From Pseudoips prasinana (taxonomy: Eukaryota; Arthropoda; Insecta; Lepidoptera; Nolidae), in assembly GCA_951640165.1 (NCBI GenBank), contig OX621255.1:32834001-32898000 (forward strand): a DNA stretch of 64,000 nucleotides, given 5' to 3'. The position numbers and the translations under genes were made by a program. The notes below the pieces were generated by a model, which saw only the letters and a program-made list of their open reading frames with translations, did not search any database and was not told where the DNA came from. Shown here piece after piece: positions 44,485 to 56,962 of the stretch. The stretch's first letter is position 1. Each line of letters begins with the position of its first letter.

Positions 44485-44999
44485 AATACCGGCTGGCAAC
44501 AAAAAGGAAGAGAAGTCTTAGTAGTAAATGTGTTTTTGTTAGTTTTTGCTTGAACTGAGTACAAACGGTGATTAACTGAAGGTTGCGGGTGCGCAGATAG
44601 CGGTCGGAGGTGCAAGTCACGACGCAGTATGAAAAAAACATACACTTCTAGCGTAGTTGGGTAACACTAGTAGGATACCGCGACAGCGCAGAGGGGTTCC
44701 ATGACATTTTCAGTGGTAATATTATTCTTAAAAATGGGAAATCATTAATTTTATCGTCGCTCTGCATTAAGCTACGAACGATACACACAAAAAATATTAT
44801 CCTATTTTTGAGATTAAATTAACGCTTTGCATTGCGAATAATGCTACAAAATTCAAATTTAATATTATTACTAAAACTATAGTCTCCTACTAACTACTTA
44901 GTTCCTTTGAATGACTGAATGGATTATGATAAAATATGTTAATTAAGCACAAAATGTTTTTACCTTATATAGTAAAGAAAATATATATACTTAATAATA
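44485..44999. other. Unassigned DNA
   Basis: Nothing recognised. Confidence 0.3.
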
Positions 45000-45256
45000 A
45001 TAATAATATCTAGGGACAATGTCACACAGATCATCTTAGCCCCAAACTAAGCAAAGCTTGTACTATGGGTACCAGGCGACGATATTATATACTTATATAG
45101 ATAGATAAATACTTAAATACATAGAAAACACCCATGACTCCGAAACAAATATTCGTGCTCATCACACAAATATTTGCACTTACCAGGATTCGAACCCGGA
45201 CCTGGACCACCAGCTTCGTAGGCAGGAGCACTACCAACTAGGCTACGGTGACCGTC
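45000..45256 (-). mobile_element. SINE family B, minus strand
   Basis: Same structure as 39992-40235, with (ATT)n tail at its left end. A six-base duplication occurs beside the B box ('cccggacctggacc'). Confidence 0.9.
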
Positions 45257-45640
45257 TATATATCCTTAGAAGATGTGCGATGTCATCAGGGTTCATCCGG
45301 CGGAAGGAAAGTGTTTGCATCGCGTATAAGGACCACATTGAAATCGGTTCATCCCATCGGATTGAAGCGGCGATTTTATACTTAGACACATATTCAAAGA
45401 TAGGCAAACTTAATTTTTACTACTTACTAATAATTACTTTTGTGTGACGACATCTGAAGTTGCAGCATGGCGGTGTGAGGGTGCCCACGATACGAACATA
45501 AGCGAAAGGTGATTTTGAGTTATTTAAATGTACTCAAGGAGGATTGAGGCGAGTATTGGCGACAGTCATTAAATACATACAAGTATGAGATGTTATAGTC
45601 TGTAATATTTGTTAACTACTCAAGTATATTTATGTACTTA
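45257..45640. other. Unassigned DNA
   Basis: Nothing recognised. Confidence 0.3.
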
Positions 45641-45914
45641 CTAATAAATAAATAAAATAAATATCCTGGGACATTATTCACACACGGTCATCTGGTCCCA
45701 AACTAAGCAGAGCTTGTACGATGGAGACCAGATAATTGATATATTACATATACTACTTTTCTTTTGTAAATACATACTTATATAGATAATTACACCCAGA
45801 CACAGGACAAACAGACATGTTCATGCACACAAATATTTGTCCCGGGTGGGAATCGAACCCACGACCTCCGGCGTGAAAGGCAACGTATCTACCAACCACG
45901 CCAACAGGCCCGTC
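45641..45914 (-). mobile_element. SINE family C, minus strand
   Basis: Minus strand: 'gacgggcctgttggcgtgg', then B box 'gggttcgattccc' and 'gggacaaatatttgtgtgca'. The tail 'tctgcttagtttgggaccag' resembles the 3' half of family B, while the head differs. It ends in (TTTA)n. Confidence 0.88.
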
Positions 45915-46026
45915 ATGTTAACATATATATTTAATTTCAGGTACAGATGTATTATTAGAGCTGTGATTTATATTTGATTATTTAGAATTAGAATTGAAAA
46001 TTTATAATTATAAAAATTACGTTAAA

Positions 46027-46290
46027 TTAAAAGTATTGTAAATTTTCTCGTATTGGTAATGCTCCCAGAATACTGGCAGCATTACCACGCTGTATGGCAA
46101 TACCTATTTGTTGGGCAAAATATAAGAAAGCATCCTGGGAGCGTGTCGCCTCAACAAGTCGTGCAGCTATTTCATTATAAATAATTTTGGCCGCTGGTCC
46201 CCACGGCCCTAATGTTTCTACCCCAAAAGGCACAAATATGTAACCGCTATCAAGTGTACTATATTTGCGCTTCTTGAGGGCCTCAGCTGA
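46027..46290 (-). pseudogene. Fragment of a retroelement-type protein ('PFGVETLGPWG ... AIQRGNA')
   Basis: Minus frame: 'EALKKRKYSTLDSGYIF', 'VPFGVETLGPWGPAA', 'QIGIAIQRGNAASILG'. I recall this block as the C-terminus of long retroelement-associated proteins in invertebrates; I cannot name the clade or its activity. The ORF ends at 46027. A second fragment is at 56745-56960. Confidence 0.6.
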
Positions 46291-46299
46291 TACGAATTT

Positions 46300-46984
46300 A
46301 ATTTATGATATGATGTAATAATAAGTTATATGAAGCTATCTGGCCTTGAACTGTGTAACATCGAATATTTCATGTGCAGGCCAGCAGTACGTACTACGCG
46401 AAACTTAGGCAGTTAAGCCTAACTAAGTCGGACTTACCTTGTTGACTTGCATCCCACCAACCATCCTAGGTTTTTTGAATTTTTTATATCACTCTTGTTT
46501 TCAAGCATAAAAAAGTTTTTAAGTTGAAAGTTCTGTCTGTATCTGTGTGTGTATTTAGCTGGGGCGTCACAGTTCCTAAACGTCTGGTTCTAATTCTATG
46601 CAGTTTTATGGAGAGCTACCATTCGTGTCGTGTTATGCAAAAAGCAATAAGTCATGGTTGTTATGAGATGCTACACTGGCTCCTTCGCACGTCCATAGCC
46701 GTGCTCCGGATCTAGCAGAGGGCCTGAAAAGGTCCTGAAAGTATGCTTAAATCGGTGAAGGACATATATTTCTTTCGTTTGAGTTTGAAACTATGGGCTC
46801 CGGGGTTCAGAAACACGGAAATTTGTAAATAACTAGTCCCGATGCCTTGCTAAAACATCAGGTGACCCGAATGGCTGGGGTGTACCTCGGCCAGCGTAAC
46901 AGCTTGGCTGTACAAGGAGGTGTACAACCAGGTTTATGGGCACCCTAACCGCAGATGGTGACTTGAATGCTTTTTTTTATTTAT
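46300..46984. other. Unassigned DNA
   Basis: Frame 46524-46715 shows no family motif. Nothing supported. Confidence 0.3.
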
Positions 46985-47640
46985 AATTTATTGTTGTTTT
47001 AAATAGAGAGAGAGAGAGAGAGTACACTTTCTTGCACCAAAAGAAACAATACATGACTTACAAATAAGCAAATACAGGTACAATCGGCGGTCTTATCGCT
47101 TTGTAGCAATCTCTTCCAGACAACCGTTGGGTGGACAAGGAAAACAGTAAGTTAGAAAAGGCAGTAGCTGTAAGTGTACAGTCAAATATTCAAAGTTATG
47201 TACTTATATACAATTTACATAAACATACTTATATTTTAAATACTAATAATACTCTACTATAATAATATACTATACACACAGAATATTATACATCTATTCA
47301 ATTGAGGAGTTTTGAAAAAGGAGGTTACAAAAAGCAGTTAAGAGATTAAAAACATAAATTATGAAGATGATTTAAAGCGATAAAAAGTGTTTTTTTAAAG
47401 AAATTTTGAATGAGGTCAGAGTTTGTGCACGTCTTATTTCTACAGGAAGTAAATTCCATAGCCGAGCTGCTTGGACAGAAAAAGATTTATCATAAAAATC
47501 TGTAGAGTGCACTGGAATATGTAGTTTTAAGTTCTCTGATGATCTCAAAGACCTAGAATGTGTATCACAAACGAATTCAAACCGTTGCTTAAGGTAAATA
47601 GACTTAAAGTTGAAAGCATAAGTCATTAAAACTAATGTCT
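46985..47640 (-). pseudogene. LINE 3' end (jockey/CR1-like), minus strand
   Basis: Minus frame 47626-47372 ends 'SFSVQAARLWNLLPVEIRR' and 'FKISLKKHFLSL', the usual C-terminus of jockey-like ORF2. The 3' UTR includes (CT)n at 47005-47021 (read on minus) and an A/T-rich end near 46985. Confidence 0.8.
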
Positions 47641-48537
47641 AGGTTAATTCAAGTCGGGCTCAAGTAGGTACTCAACTTATACATATTGTTATACTTCCCG
47701 CCGTTTATTCTTTCAAGTGTAAACGTAATAAATAAGGGTTATTTAGGTAGTTGTGTGGTTTTTGTTCTCATTACAGTTGAATGCGGGAACTTTAATGTAC
47801 GAACATAAAATGTCCCTTCTTAGAACTCAGTCCTTAGGTACTTGAGGCATTACCAACAAAAGCATTAAAAGCAATGATTATGCTGTTCATAACAATTTGA
47901 ACTCATTGTACAAGGCGCGGCGCGGCCCGGGGCATATTATAATGTACTCTGTGGCCCGGGGCTTTGTTGAGTTATTCGGAACTAGCGCAGGCATTCAGGA
48001 TTCGTCAATAAGTCCGGAAATTCCCGGGACTGATATTTTAAATTAACTAAATTGTAATAACTTATTTCGTACACACGCACATACACACATTTTGTTCAAG
48101 TCTGCTTATAATAATTAATATGTATTATATAGAAAAACACACACAACAAACAAGTGCGAGTTAAGCTCGCGCAGAAAAGGTGCCGTACGTCAACTTCAAA
48201 TGAAGTTCGTACGTGAAGATATAGAGAAATTTGTAAAGGTTATTTTAAATATATATACTTCTTTTATGTTTTCCTTCATCCTATAGGTAGGTATACCTAT
48301 CCATTTTCTGTATTCTAGGCCCAGTAGTTTGAATGATAAAGAGGGAATGGTTAATTTTTCCCTTTTTACAGATAAATAATTTAAAGTTATTTAAACTTCA
48401 TCAATTAAAAATAAATATATGTTTGAAATTATGACAATAAGTGGTTTTATTAGATATGGCATCTAAAATAGTCTGAAAAAGATTTTTTTAAACTATTGAT
48501 TTTTTATACCTAAAGTGGCACTTTTTTGTATCACCAA
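47641..48537. other. Unassigned DNA
   Basis: A GC-rich patch at 47920-47965 is unexplained. No gene recognised. Confidence 0.3.
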
Positions 48538-49580
48538 TATATTATTTATTTATATATTTATTTATTTATTGCTATTTTCATGGGTTAACAATAGGTGTTA
48601 CAGGTATATTTGTTTCCAACATGAACCCTATTAGGGCACAGCAACACAACACAATATAAATAGTTATTTCTAAGGTCAGATCGTAATTCTAGTTAACATT
48701 ATAAGTACATATTTCAATAAGTGATAAAAGTAAATAAGTAGTCATAGCAATATAAGGTACGATAAATTAATAATAATACAAATATATGTTCGTCAATTTA
48801 ATTAAATTTATGGTATTACGATTCTAATAATATTGTGAGACAGTAGGAAGGAAAAGTTATTGAGATTATATTAGTGCGTCGGTATTATTTTAATTATCTA
48901 TTTATTTAGTAGGAATTCATTTAGGTTATAATAACATTTTTGTATTAAATATTTATGCAGTTCATGTTTAAATTTAGTTTCAAAATCAATATTTTTTATT
49001 TTGTCTGGTAATTTATTAAATATTTTTACGCTCATGGCATAGGGGCCAGAATGAAACATGGCAAATTTTGAGGCGGGTATGGCTAGTTTGTTTGGATCCC
49101 TACAGCTGCGTTGATGCGGTCGTTGGCTACTCGCCAGGGGGAATAATGATGGGTGGTTTTTAACAAATTTACACGTTTCCAATATATACATGCATGTGAG
49201 TGTAAGGATGTTGAGTTAAACAAAATACGGTCGACAGCTTTCCATGGAATCTATATTTGCTAAGATTCTGACAATTCTTTTTTGTATAATAAATAATTTC
49301 CCAGCCTCAACACTATTAGCCCACAAAATAATACCATAGTTCAGCCGTGAGTGAGCATAGGCATAGTAAGCTGACATAGCAGTTTTTAAATCAGTACTTT
49401 TCTTTAATTCATATAAGGCATACACAAATCTCGATAATTTTGAAGTAATGTCTTCGATATGGGCTTTCCAGTTTAAATTTGTATCTATTACAAGTCCTAA
49501 TAATTTAAATTCTTTGACATTTTCTAGTTGAAAGCTATTGTATGAATAATTCAACTCTAATTCACATCTTTGGTATGGTC
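48538..49580 (-). pseudogene. LINE C-terminal region and 3' UTR, minus strand
   Basis: Two minus frames: 49554-49216 with 'FKLLGLVIDTNLNWKAHIED' and 'RLNYGIILWANS', then 49191-48898 with 'HSGPYAMSVKIFNKLPDKIK'. They are one ORF2 C-terminus broken near 49200. The 3' end has 'gcaataaataaatatata' at 48538-48575. The RT catalytic part is absent. Confidence 0.85.
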
Positions 49581-50753
49581 TATATATACATATGTATACT
49601 AAATTTCAACTAAAAAAAAAAGATGTGACAGCCGTACGTTCAGACGCGATTGATTCTAAAAGGATTCCGTTCCTTGCTTTGAGACACTGAACACTAAAAA
49701 GCTTAAAATCAGTCTTTAAAACAGTAATTATATCCACAAAAAATTCGTATCTATACAATGGCTCTACTAATTTATTACCAAATTAGTTGTTTGTTTAATA
49801 TTTTTAGTATACGTATGTACTTTTATGATTGCCTTACTAGTACTGGCTTAGCCTAGTTTGGGATCAGATGGCAATGTGTTAGTTGTCCCGAGATATTTAG
49901 TTATTTATTTAACCGCCTACGCTAAAAAGTAGATGATAGAATGATGTAACAAGTTTTGTGTGCATATGAATGTTTATAAGTAATTACTTAGCCACTACAA
50001 ACATATTACAAAAGTTGTAACAACCAATGTTTTATAAGTATTGTTTTGAAACACACTAATAAAAAAAAAAGCTAATCGATGTCAATGTTATTAGTTTTAA
50101 TTTAAAAGTTAGTTCAATTGACATAGTTCTGAGCTTTGTAAATTTACTACTTTCATTCATTTCTATCTTGTTTATAATTTGTAATCATACTTTCGGCAAC
50201 TCGTATATTATAACAGACAGTTAAAGTCTTGTTAATGTCGGGACCGGCTTTAGTCCCGGAACTGCAATACTTGGAACTGTAGTAGATTGCATGCTCTAGT
50301 CTTAACTTAATCAACAACAAAATATTGAGCGCAGCTGACTCCGCGTGATTCAGACCGATTGGGGTCAAAGACCGCTGCACTCAATTTCTAGTACATCATG
50401 GTTTATAAAGCGACCTTTTGACGCATTTCTTTTTGAAGTTATATAAAATTAGGTTTAGACAAAAATAGGTCAGAGGTGAAATTGGTGGGGTGATAGATAG
50501 TCCAGTAGAAGACAATATCCTAACACCAAGAGAGCTGGGTTTTATTGAGTTTTATACCACATCTGTTTTCTTCCATCCTAATGCTGAGGCTAAAGTGTAT
50601 AGAGGTAGAAGTTGTCAGTCTTATTTCAGGCAACATAAACAATAACTCAACCGCCTCTTATTTATTTTTATTTCTCTTATTTCTTCTATATTTGAGAAAT
50701 GTCTACATTTGTATGTCGTATGTCGTTGTATGTCGAAATCCGCAGGCGAACCA
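49581..50753. other. Unassigned DNA with a SINE scrap
   Basis: SINE family B/C tail scrap at 49845-49905 on the plus strand ('tagcctagtttgggatcag' to 'ttgtcccgagatattta'). No gene recognised. Confidence 0.4.
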
Positions 50754-51030
50754 AAGTCACCGACATAGCCCGAAGAATTGCAAAACTGAAGTGGCAGTGG
50801 GCGGCACATAGCTCGTAGAGCCGACGGCCGTTGGGGCAGAAAGATTCTTGAGTGGCGACCACGAACCGGAAGACGCAGCGTGGGCAGGCCCCCTACAAGA
50901 TGGACCGATGATCTTGTGCGGGTCGTTGGAAACTGCTGGATGCGAATAGCGCAAGACCGGCAATTGTGGAGATCTTTGGGAGAGGCCTTTGTCCAGCTGT
51001 GGACGTCTTTCGGCTGATATGATGATGATG
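50754..51030 (+). pseudogene. RTE-type LINE 3' end
   Basis: Plus frames: 'DIARRIAKLKWQWAAH', then after a frameshift near 50825 'GRKILEWRPRTGRRSVGRPP', 'RWTDDLVRVVGNCWMR' and 'GEAFVQLWTSFG' stop, followed by the (ATG)n tail at 51015-51032. This is the C-terminal region typical of RTE-like elements, whose RNA ends in short repeats. 5' truncated. Confidence 0.88.
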
Positions 51031-51807
51031 ACTACATTTGTAAAGTCAAATCCAAATCTATTTCGGCGGCAATAAGATCTAATTCTTAGCATTCGTTAAT
51101 TCACCGTGCGGAATCCGGGTCCATCGCGCGGTAGAGGAGGGAACACTCGATAGAGTCTGACACTTGCGACACAGACGTAGGTTTAAGGGGGCCCTATGTG
51201 ATGTATGTGATGCATCAACGCTCACCTTCTCTGCCTCACAGTGTTCCCCCTCTTCCTAGCCCAATTTGGTAGTCTCACTAAACTGGCGAAATAACAGCGG
51301 AGTATTTCTACATTCGGCTAAAACTGCACTTATGCGCAAAAGTGTTGTCTTGTCTGCATGAATCCTATCGTTTTGAAAAATGCCTAGTTGGAAAGAAAAT
51401 GATGCATTCCAAATAAAAGTAAAGTCATTCTTAGCTGACAAATTTAAAATGGGGCACTCTAGAGGTAGAGGTAGCCAAAAATGGTAATGGAACCTTACTT
51501 TAAAAGTAGAAAGCAAGCCACGGTTATTGAATCTTATGAGAGTAAACTCTAAGCATTTGTTTCTATTATATGTCTAGCTCTAGGAATATAATATTCCAAT
51601 ACCCGATTAGATAGATTGTTGAAACCACATTTATTTTAACACATACACATGTTATGCAATAAATATGTTTGTCTTTAATCCTTTTTATACATTTTAATAG
51701 ACGTCATCGGTGTGAGGGGGTGGTTAGCATAGCGTGATGGCCCGGACGCGCGGCTATTAAACAGCTTATTTACTGACTTGGTTGTATAATAATCTTAATT
51801 ATTTAAT
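51031..51807. other. Unassigned DNA
   Basis: An imperfect inverted pair, 'ggagggaacact' at 51136 and 'agtgttccccctc' at 51239, suggests an old repeat at 51100-51260. No gene. Confidence 0.35.
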
Positions 51808-52115
51808 ACCTCGTCTAGCGGTAGTATGTTCAACGATGAGTTCGAGATAATGAGGTTTAAATTCTTTAAATCCCGGGTCGGTCACAAAAAAGAGTTACTC
51901 CGATTTTTCTAACATGAAATACCCCTGCGATGTTACGCTCCCGTGACTCGGAGAGTAAGTTAAATTAAGCCGTTTATATGCTTGAACTGTCCCTGGTACT
52001 GTTGGAGTAATAAGAGTGCGTGGATTCGTGTAATTCGTTTTATATGTTCTGCGTTGGCTAGTTTGCGTCTAGATTGGTCACCGTAGCCGATATTCGGCCA
52101 ATAGTGTAAATAAAA
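51808..52115 (+). mobile_element. Degraded SINE family A, plus strand
   Basis: Head 'cctcgtctagcggtagtatg', body 'tgctcccgtgactcggag' and tail 'gtcaccgtagccgatattcg' in the family order. Heavily diverged. Confidence 0.65.
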
Positions 52116-54173
52116 TTGAAGATTCTGATAGAAAATCATTGTTAAGTTTTAGCTTTATCGCAACCAGTTTTTACAAGAATTTTCTGACCAAATTGAAAGT
52201 AGGTGTTATTTAAATACAAATAAAAATTAAATTCTAATTCACTTTCAAAAGAAGACGCTTTTGTGGTACGATTTCACGCGAAGTTTTATAAATTATCTTG
52301 CTTCATTTAACATTAGTGTACGCTCGCCCAGTATGCCATTATTCTTTTCAAGAAAAAATAAATTTAATGACCTGACCATTATAGCCAAATACAATTCCAC
52401 AAATTTTTACTCAATGCGACTTACTTAAATAAGGCAAATTATATCACAATTGAAACATTTTCTCGTTTACTTTTAAAGTAGATCACCTCTACACAATATT
52501 TGTAACAAACACATTTGACATAGTGTTTTTTTTATTTATTTATAAACTTACAAACTAAACACACACCACATTAAACAACAACTTTTGATAAAATTAAAAA
52601 CCAATTTACAACGAAAGTACATTGTTAAAGCGTTAAAGTTTTCTCATCTCAGACAAACAATTTTCAAGATAAGTAAAACAAAATTATTGTTTAAGAATAA
52701 ATTTAGACATTTGTTAAGAAAATAATACAATTATAAATTATTATTAAATATATTTTTCTTAATAAATCCAATTTGCCACCGAAAACATCAAGGTCGCAAC
52801 TAGTGTTTGATCGACCTTTGACACCAATATAACTGTGTAAGTTCGTATAGATGTAAACTTTAATATGTTCGTAATATTTGTAATATTAGTTGGGTTTTTA
52901 ATTAGTATTGAAAACTGTTCACTCTATTTTGACCTGTACCAAGTAACTAAATTATTTATTAGTCTTAACTCTGACTTTATTTACAAGGCCATTATAACTG
53001 TTCTATGTTATACTGAGTATATCGAGGACACTGGTTGAGTTCAAAACACGACCCCACCAATTTCACCGGCGGCCCGCTGGTAAAACATTAAAAAACACAT
53101 CTTAAATAACCATGAAACAAAAAATCAAAGAGTTATCAATCATTTACGTGGTTATTTTGTATGAGTTTTTATCAGAAGAACTTGGTTTCTCTTTTTTTTA
53201 CCGTGTGACAGCTTTAGTGAAATTGAAAATATGCGAGCCGGTAAAATTAGGTCTCTAACATGTATATTGTGCGTAGTATACATATATCATATTTGATTAC
53301 CGAAACTTGGTCATCAATTATCATAGATCTAGCACAGTATTGTTTTATTTTTGCCTGTTCTATAATAAAATAATATCAGTTTTCGGGAAACCTTTTTTAA
53401 ATACATACAACGAACTTTATCATAATAATAATGAAATTTATTCAGCACTTGGGTATTTACATAGATTTGTACTTGTTAAGCTCAAAATGTATTACATAAA
53501 CACAGTTTAAAAACAGTAATTAATGCAATAAATATTTTGAATTAGTCCGTCCGTGTGCTCTGTTTCGTCACATATATTTTAATATCCTTAAATAAATAAT
53601 AAATAGCAAGTTACTAAGCTATTAGTGTTACAATTAGCAATTGTATATTAAAATTAAAGAATTGAAAACAACGAGCAGTTGGCTAGCGCAAAAGGTTCTC
53701 AACCTAAGCTTAATTTAAGCTATTACCTGACCTGATGGCACCCTTATGGGGTTCGGGCCACAGCTCAGGCGGCCGCTGAAATAAAAAGATGGAATTCGAA
53801 ATGGGGGTCAGATCACTTGGACGGGATTAATGATCACGTGTTAAGGGGCAACGCGATCGTCGCCGCTGAGGATCCTACCCTAGCTAACCTGCGGCTTTCT
53901 CTAGCTACCTAGGTGGACGACATATTTTTTTAAACCCTTAGTTTGTAGTGTGGTATGAACAAAATGTATCTCCAAAGTAATTGCTATCGGATAAAGAAGG
54001 GCCATCATGAATCGGTTCCAGAAAAACTCCAAGCAGCAACCCCAAGTAGTCGAAGAGCACATTCTCTCATCTCTCCCCAAACAAGTTGCATATCAGTGCC
54101 ATCGGATGAGATGATACTGAGTGGTATGGTGAATATTTTTATCTTTCCAACTATTCTGAATAACGAGCGACTT
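52116..54173. other. Unassigned AT-rich DNA
   Basis: Very A/T-rich to 53680; a GC-richer patch at 53690-53915 is not recognised. Short frames (53307-53510, 53955-54179) show no motif. Confidence 0.35.
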
Positions 54174-54519
54174 AAATAATAATAATTTCCTCCCGACCGC
54201 CTCAATGGAGATTAGCCAATTGCACATTACATATTATAGAGCGCAAACACAGGGACACTTTCTATTCTATCACTCTCATGATCCGATGGGACGACTAGCG
54301 ACACGACCGGAAAGAGTTCAGGTACAGGACCGACGGCTTTGTATGCTCTCCGAGGGGTTGTAATACCACCAGCTTCAACTACACCAACTTCGGGCTGACA
54401 CTGAGAAATTAATTTCTACGGAAAAATCCTAAAATCACTTTTTGGCCCGACCCGGGATTTGAACCCAGGACCTCATTATCTGCGGGTGAACACGCTACCG
54501 CTAGACCAACGAGGCAGTC
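54174..54519 (-). mobile_element. SINE family A, minus strand
   Basis: Tail (AAT)n at 54174-54186, body, B box 'gggatttgaacccagg' (as written on plus) and head ending at the gaggcag near 54517. A small deletion near 54230 removes part of the body. Confidence 0.88.
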
Positions 54520-54990
54520 AAAAATATAGTCGAATTGACCAACGGAGATTATCAATTCGATTGGATTTTTCTTCTTCAATAAATTCTTTTCTTATTCTGA
54601 TTATAAACAGATAAGAGTTATAATCAGAATCAGAAATATTTATTAGGTTTTTAGAAAAACGCATGCTGCCGTAGCGTATAAGAGATGCTGCGTATCCCTA
54701 GCAGGCAGTTAGCGCTGTTTGTTGTGATACAATCTGTATCTTCCTTTTAACAGCATAACAGCCTGTAAGGTCCACGTTCCGTTTGTACGCGAGTATCGTA
54801 ATGTCGGCAGTGTTGTAACAACTCTGTCGTCTCGTATTACCCGCGCGATATTAGTGGCGGACGCAAGCCGCCGACTCTGCGCCCGACACCAATACAGTGA
54901 CTAGCGAATTAGTGACCTAGATCTAGAGCACAAAGTTGGAACAAGAATTAAGATAACGTAGGTATGTGGCTGTGTGGTGACGGCCTAAAG
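54520..54990. other. Unassigned, GC-richer toward the right
   Basis: 54700-54900 is less A/T-rich than its surroundings ('ggcggacgcaagccgccgac') and not obviously repeat. It could be regulatory or unique sequence; no signal proves it. Confidence 0.3.
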
Positions 54991-55535
54991 AATATCGCCA
55001 CCCCCTCTCATCCCGTGGGGGGAAGTAGAAGTCGTCTCGAGGGAATATATACCAGAGAATGGGCAGCAGCGTTCCCATGAGTACCAATGTCTACCTTACT
55101 GCGATCGCCAACCCGTTTGCCAAGCGTGGCGATTATGGCAGATCACCTCAAATGAAGGACACAATTAAACCGCGGCCCCCAGTCCCCGGCAGCCCTGCTA
55201 TTCCCAGCCGTGGTAACAGCCGTGGTTACGGCAGGGCAGGGGGTGCTAAGAATCCCCGGCAGATTCCACTTTACCAAAACCGACGACCTCTGGCCCTGGC
55301 AACATACAACACACGCACACTGCGGACCGACGAGAAGATGATCGAACTGGAGGAAGAATTGAGCAGGTTACATTGGGACATAATAGGATTATCTGAAGTC
55401 CGAAGAGAGGGGGAGGACACGATAATCCTGAAATCCGGGAATCTGCTCTATTTCCGGGAGGGCGACCAACTGTCCCAAAGTGGTCAGGTTTTACCAAGAT
55501 CGCTAACGCAAACAATGCATTGCTTGTGTTGCTGA
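54991..55535 (+). pseudogene. 5' end of an RTE-type LINE with endonuclease N-terminus
   Basis: The 5' UTR starts 'gccaccccctctcatcccg'. The ORF starts at 55059; a basic, proline/glycine-rich stretch precedes an apurinic-type endonuclease start with 'LALATYNTRTL' (Asn motif) and 'DIIGLSEVRREGED' (catalytic Glu). The frame is lost after about 'GDQLSQSG' and the element stops near 55535. Keeping the 5' end and lacking the 3' end is unusual for a LINE and implies a later deletion or recombination. Confidence 0.8.
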
Positions 55536-55544
55536 CGGCAGCGA

Positions 55545-55862
55545 TCACTACCCCATCTCATCCTGTGGGGGCGTAGAAGTTGTACTAGAGACTGGGCAGC
55601 TCTCTCTATCTCTCTTTATAAACTACTAGCTGTGCCCCGCGGTTTTACCCGCGTTAAACTTTATAATTTATAGCCTATGTGTTAATCCAGAGTGTCAGCT
55701 AATTCCATACCAAATTTTAGAAAATCGCTCCAGCCGTTAAGACGTGAAAAAATAACAAACATACACACTCACAAACTTTCGCCATTATAATTTTTGTGTG
55801 ATGAACATCATATTGCGATCGCCAGCCCGTCTGCCAAGCGTAGCAATTATAGCATATAGGGA
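55545..55862 (+). repeat. Second copy of the same LINE 5' end, split by a Helitron
   Basis: 'ctcatcctgtgggggcgtag' and 'gagactgggcagc' repeat the 55003-55065 region. After the Helitron, 'gcgatcgccagcccgtctgc' and 'caagcgtagcaattatagc' repeat 55100-55140. No ORF follows. Confidence 0.75.
55626..55801 (-). mobile_element. Mini-Helitron, 176 bp
   Basis: Minus strand: TC at 55801 after A, ends CTAG at 55626 before T. Terminal hairpin CGCGG-gtaaaa-CCGCG lies shortly before GGGGCACAGCTAG. Body 'aatggcgaaagtttgtgag' recurs in the 59.7-kb element. Non-coding, so it depends on an autonomous Helitron. Confidence 0.9.
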
Positions 55863-56744
55863 GTAGTCTCGGGGCAGGCAGTCCAGTATTAGACTCTTTA
55901 CTTTTAAGGTAGATACGTTTGCAGTTTGCCCAAAAAAGAGGCGAGTGAAGGCTAAAGGCGTCTTGCAAATAAAACTACGAACTAAGTAACCTGAAAGGAG
56001 TGGTCACTGACGGTTGAGATGCATGATAAAGTTTTAGTGACATTTTGACTCTACGTAAACCACGGGCCACTCGTCCGACCAAGGGACGGAGAGGGCATAG
56101 GGAGACGAATGCAAACTAAGAGTAACGAACGGCGATTGTGTTCTCGGCCGGTAAGTACGATACCGGATTTTGGAAATTCCAATAACACGACGCAGAATTT
56201 GAACTCGCTACCTTTTTATCGAACGATAAGCACACTAAGGAGCAGAGTATAATTAAATGTTAGTTAAATGTCTTGTTAGATGAGTTGAGCCCCCCTCGTC
56301 GATATTGTCCGGTGAAGCAGCGAAAGTCTCATAGGCTAACGGTTGCATAATGTAATTTTTTTTAGGTCACGTAAACTTGCTACTTGTTCTAAAGTGTTCA
56401 GGATTCGCTTTAGTTTATTTATACATTAGGACCAGACAAACACCCCACGCAAAGAAGAAAACTGTAAACATGCATAAGAACTGTGTATTTATAACTAAAT
56501 ACGCTGTGTGTTGCGGCCAGGCCGTTGCGTCACTCGATCGACCAGTAAACAAACAATATACTTTTATTGTCATATTACGAAGTGGGTTATTGCCACTTAA
56601 GACAATAATTGTACAGCATGCAGCGACTATTTGTTTAAACAGAATCTTCAGAACATTGTTGACATGGATGCGGTTTATACAATAATCTCTAGGGCTGCTG
56701 CAATCTTAAAATCAATTATATTAATTTTACTTATCAATTATATT
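55863..56744. other. Unassigned DNA
   Basis: A tRNA-like scrap at about 56180-56245 ('cgcagaatttgaactcgc', as on minus-strand SINE heads). Frame 56377-56685 (102 codons) shows no motif and is probably chance. Confidence 0.35.
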
Positions 56745-56960
56745 GAAAGTTGGTAAATGACGAACATTTAATATTTCGGAAATTCGCAAAAAGATTGATC
56801 GGCGCTTCCCATGATCAGAGGGCTGGCCTATTCTTGGGTCAGAGGATCAGCATTGCCATCCAGCGTGGCAATGCGGCAATGCTTTTCCCATTTGCGATGA
56901 GGGGGGATTATTCAACGCCTATTAGTGTAAATAGGGTTTCTGTAGTGTTTACTAATTGTT
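56745..56960 (+). pseudogene. Fragment of the 'AIQRGNA' retroelement-type protein
   Basis: Plus frame 56750-56962: 'HDQRAGLFLGQRISIAIQRG' then NAAM. Same block as 46027-46290 on the opposite strand. Its upstream portion is replaced by unrelated DNA. Confidence 0.6.
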
Positions 56961-56962
56961 AG

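Noticed and set aside
56377..56685. 102-codon frame as a gene
   Set aside because: No motif, A/T-rich context, no homology recognised.
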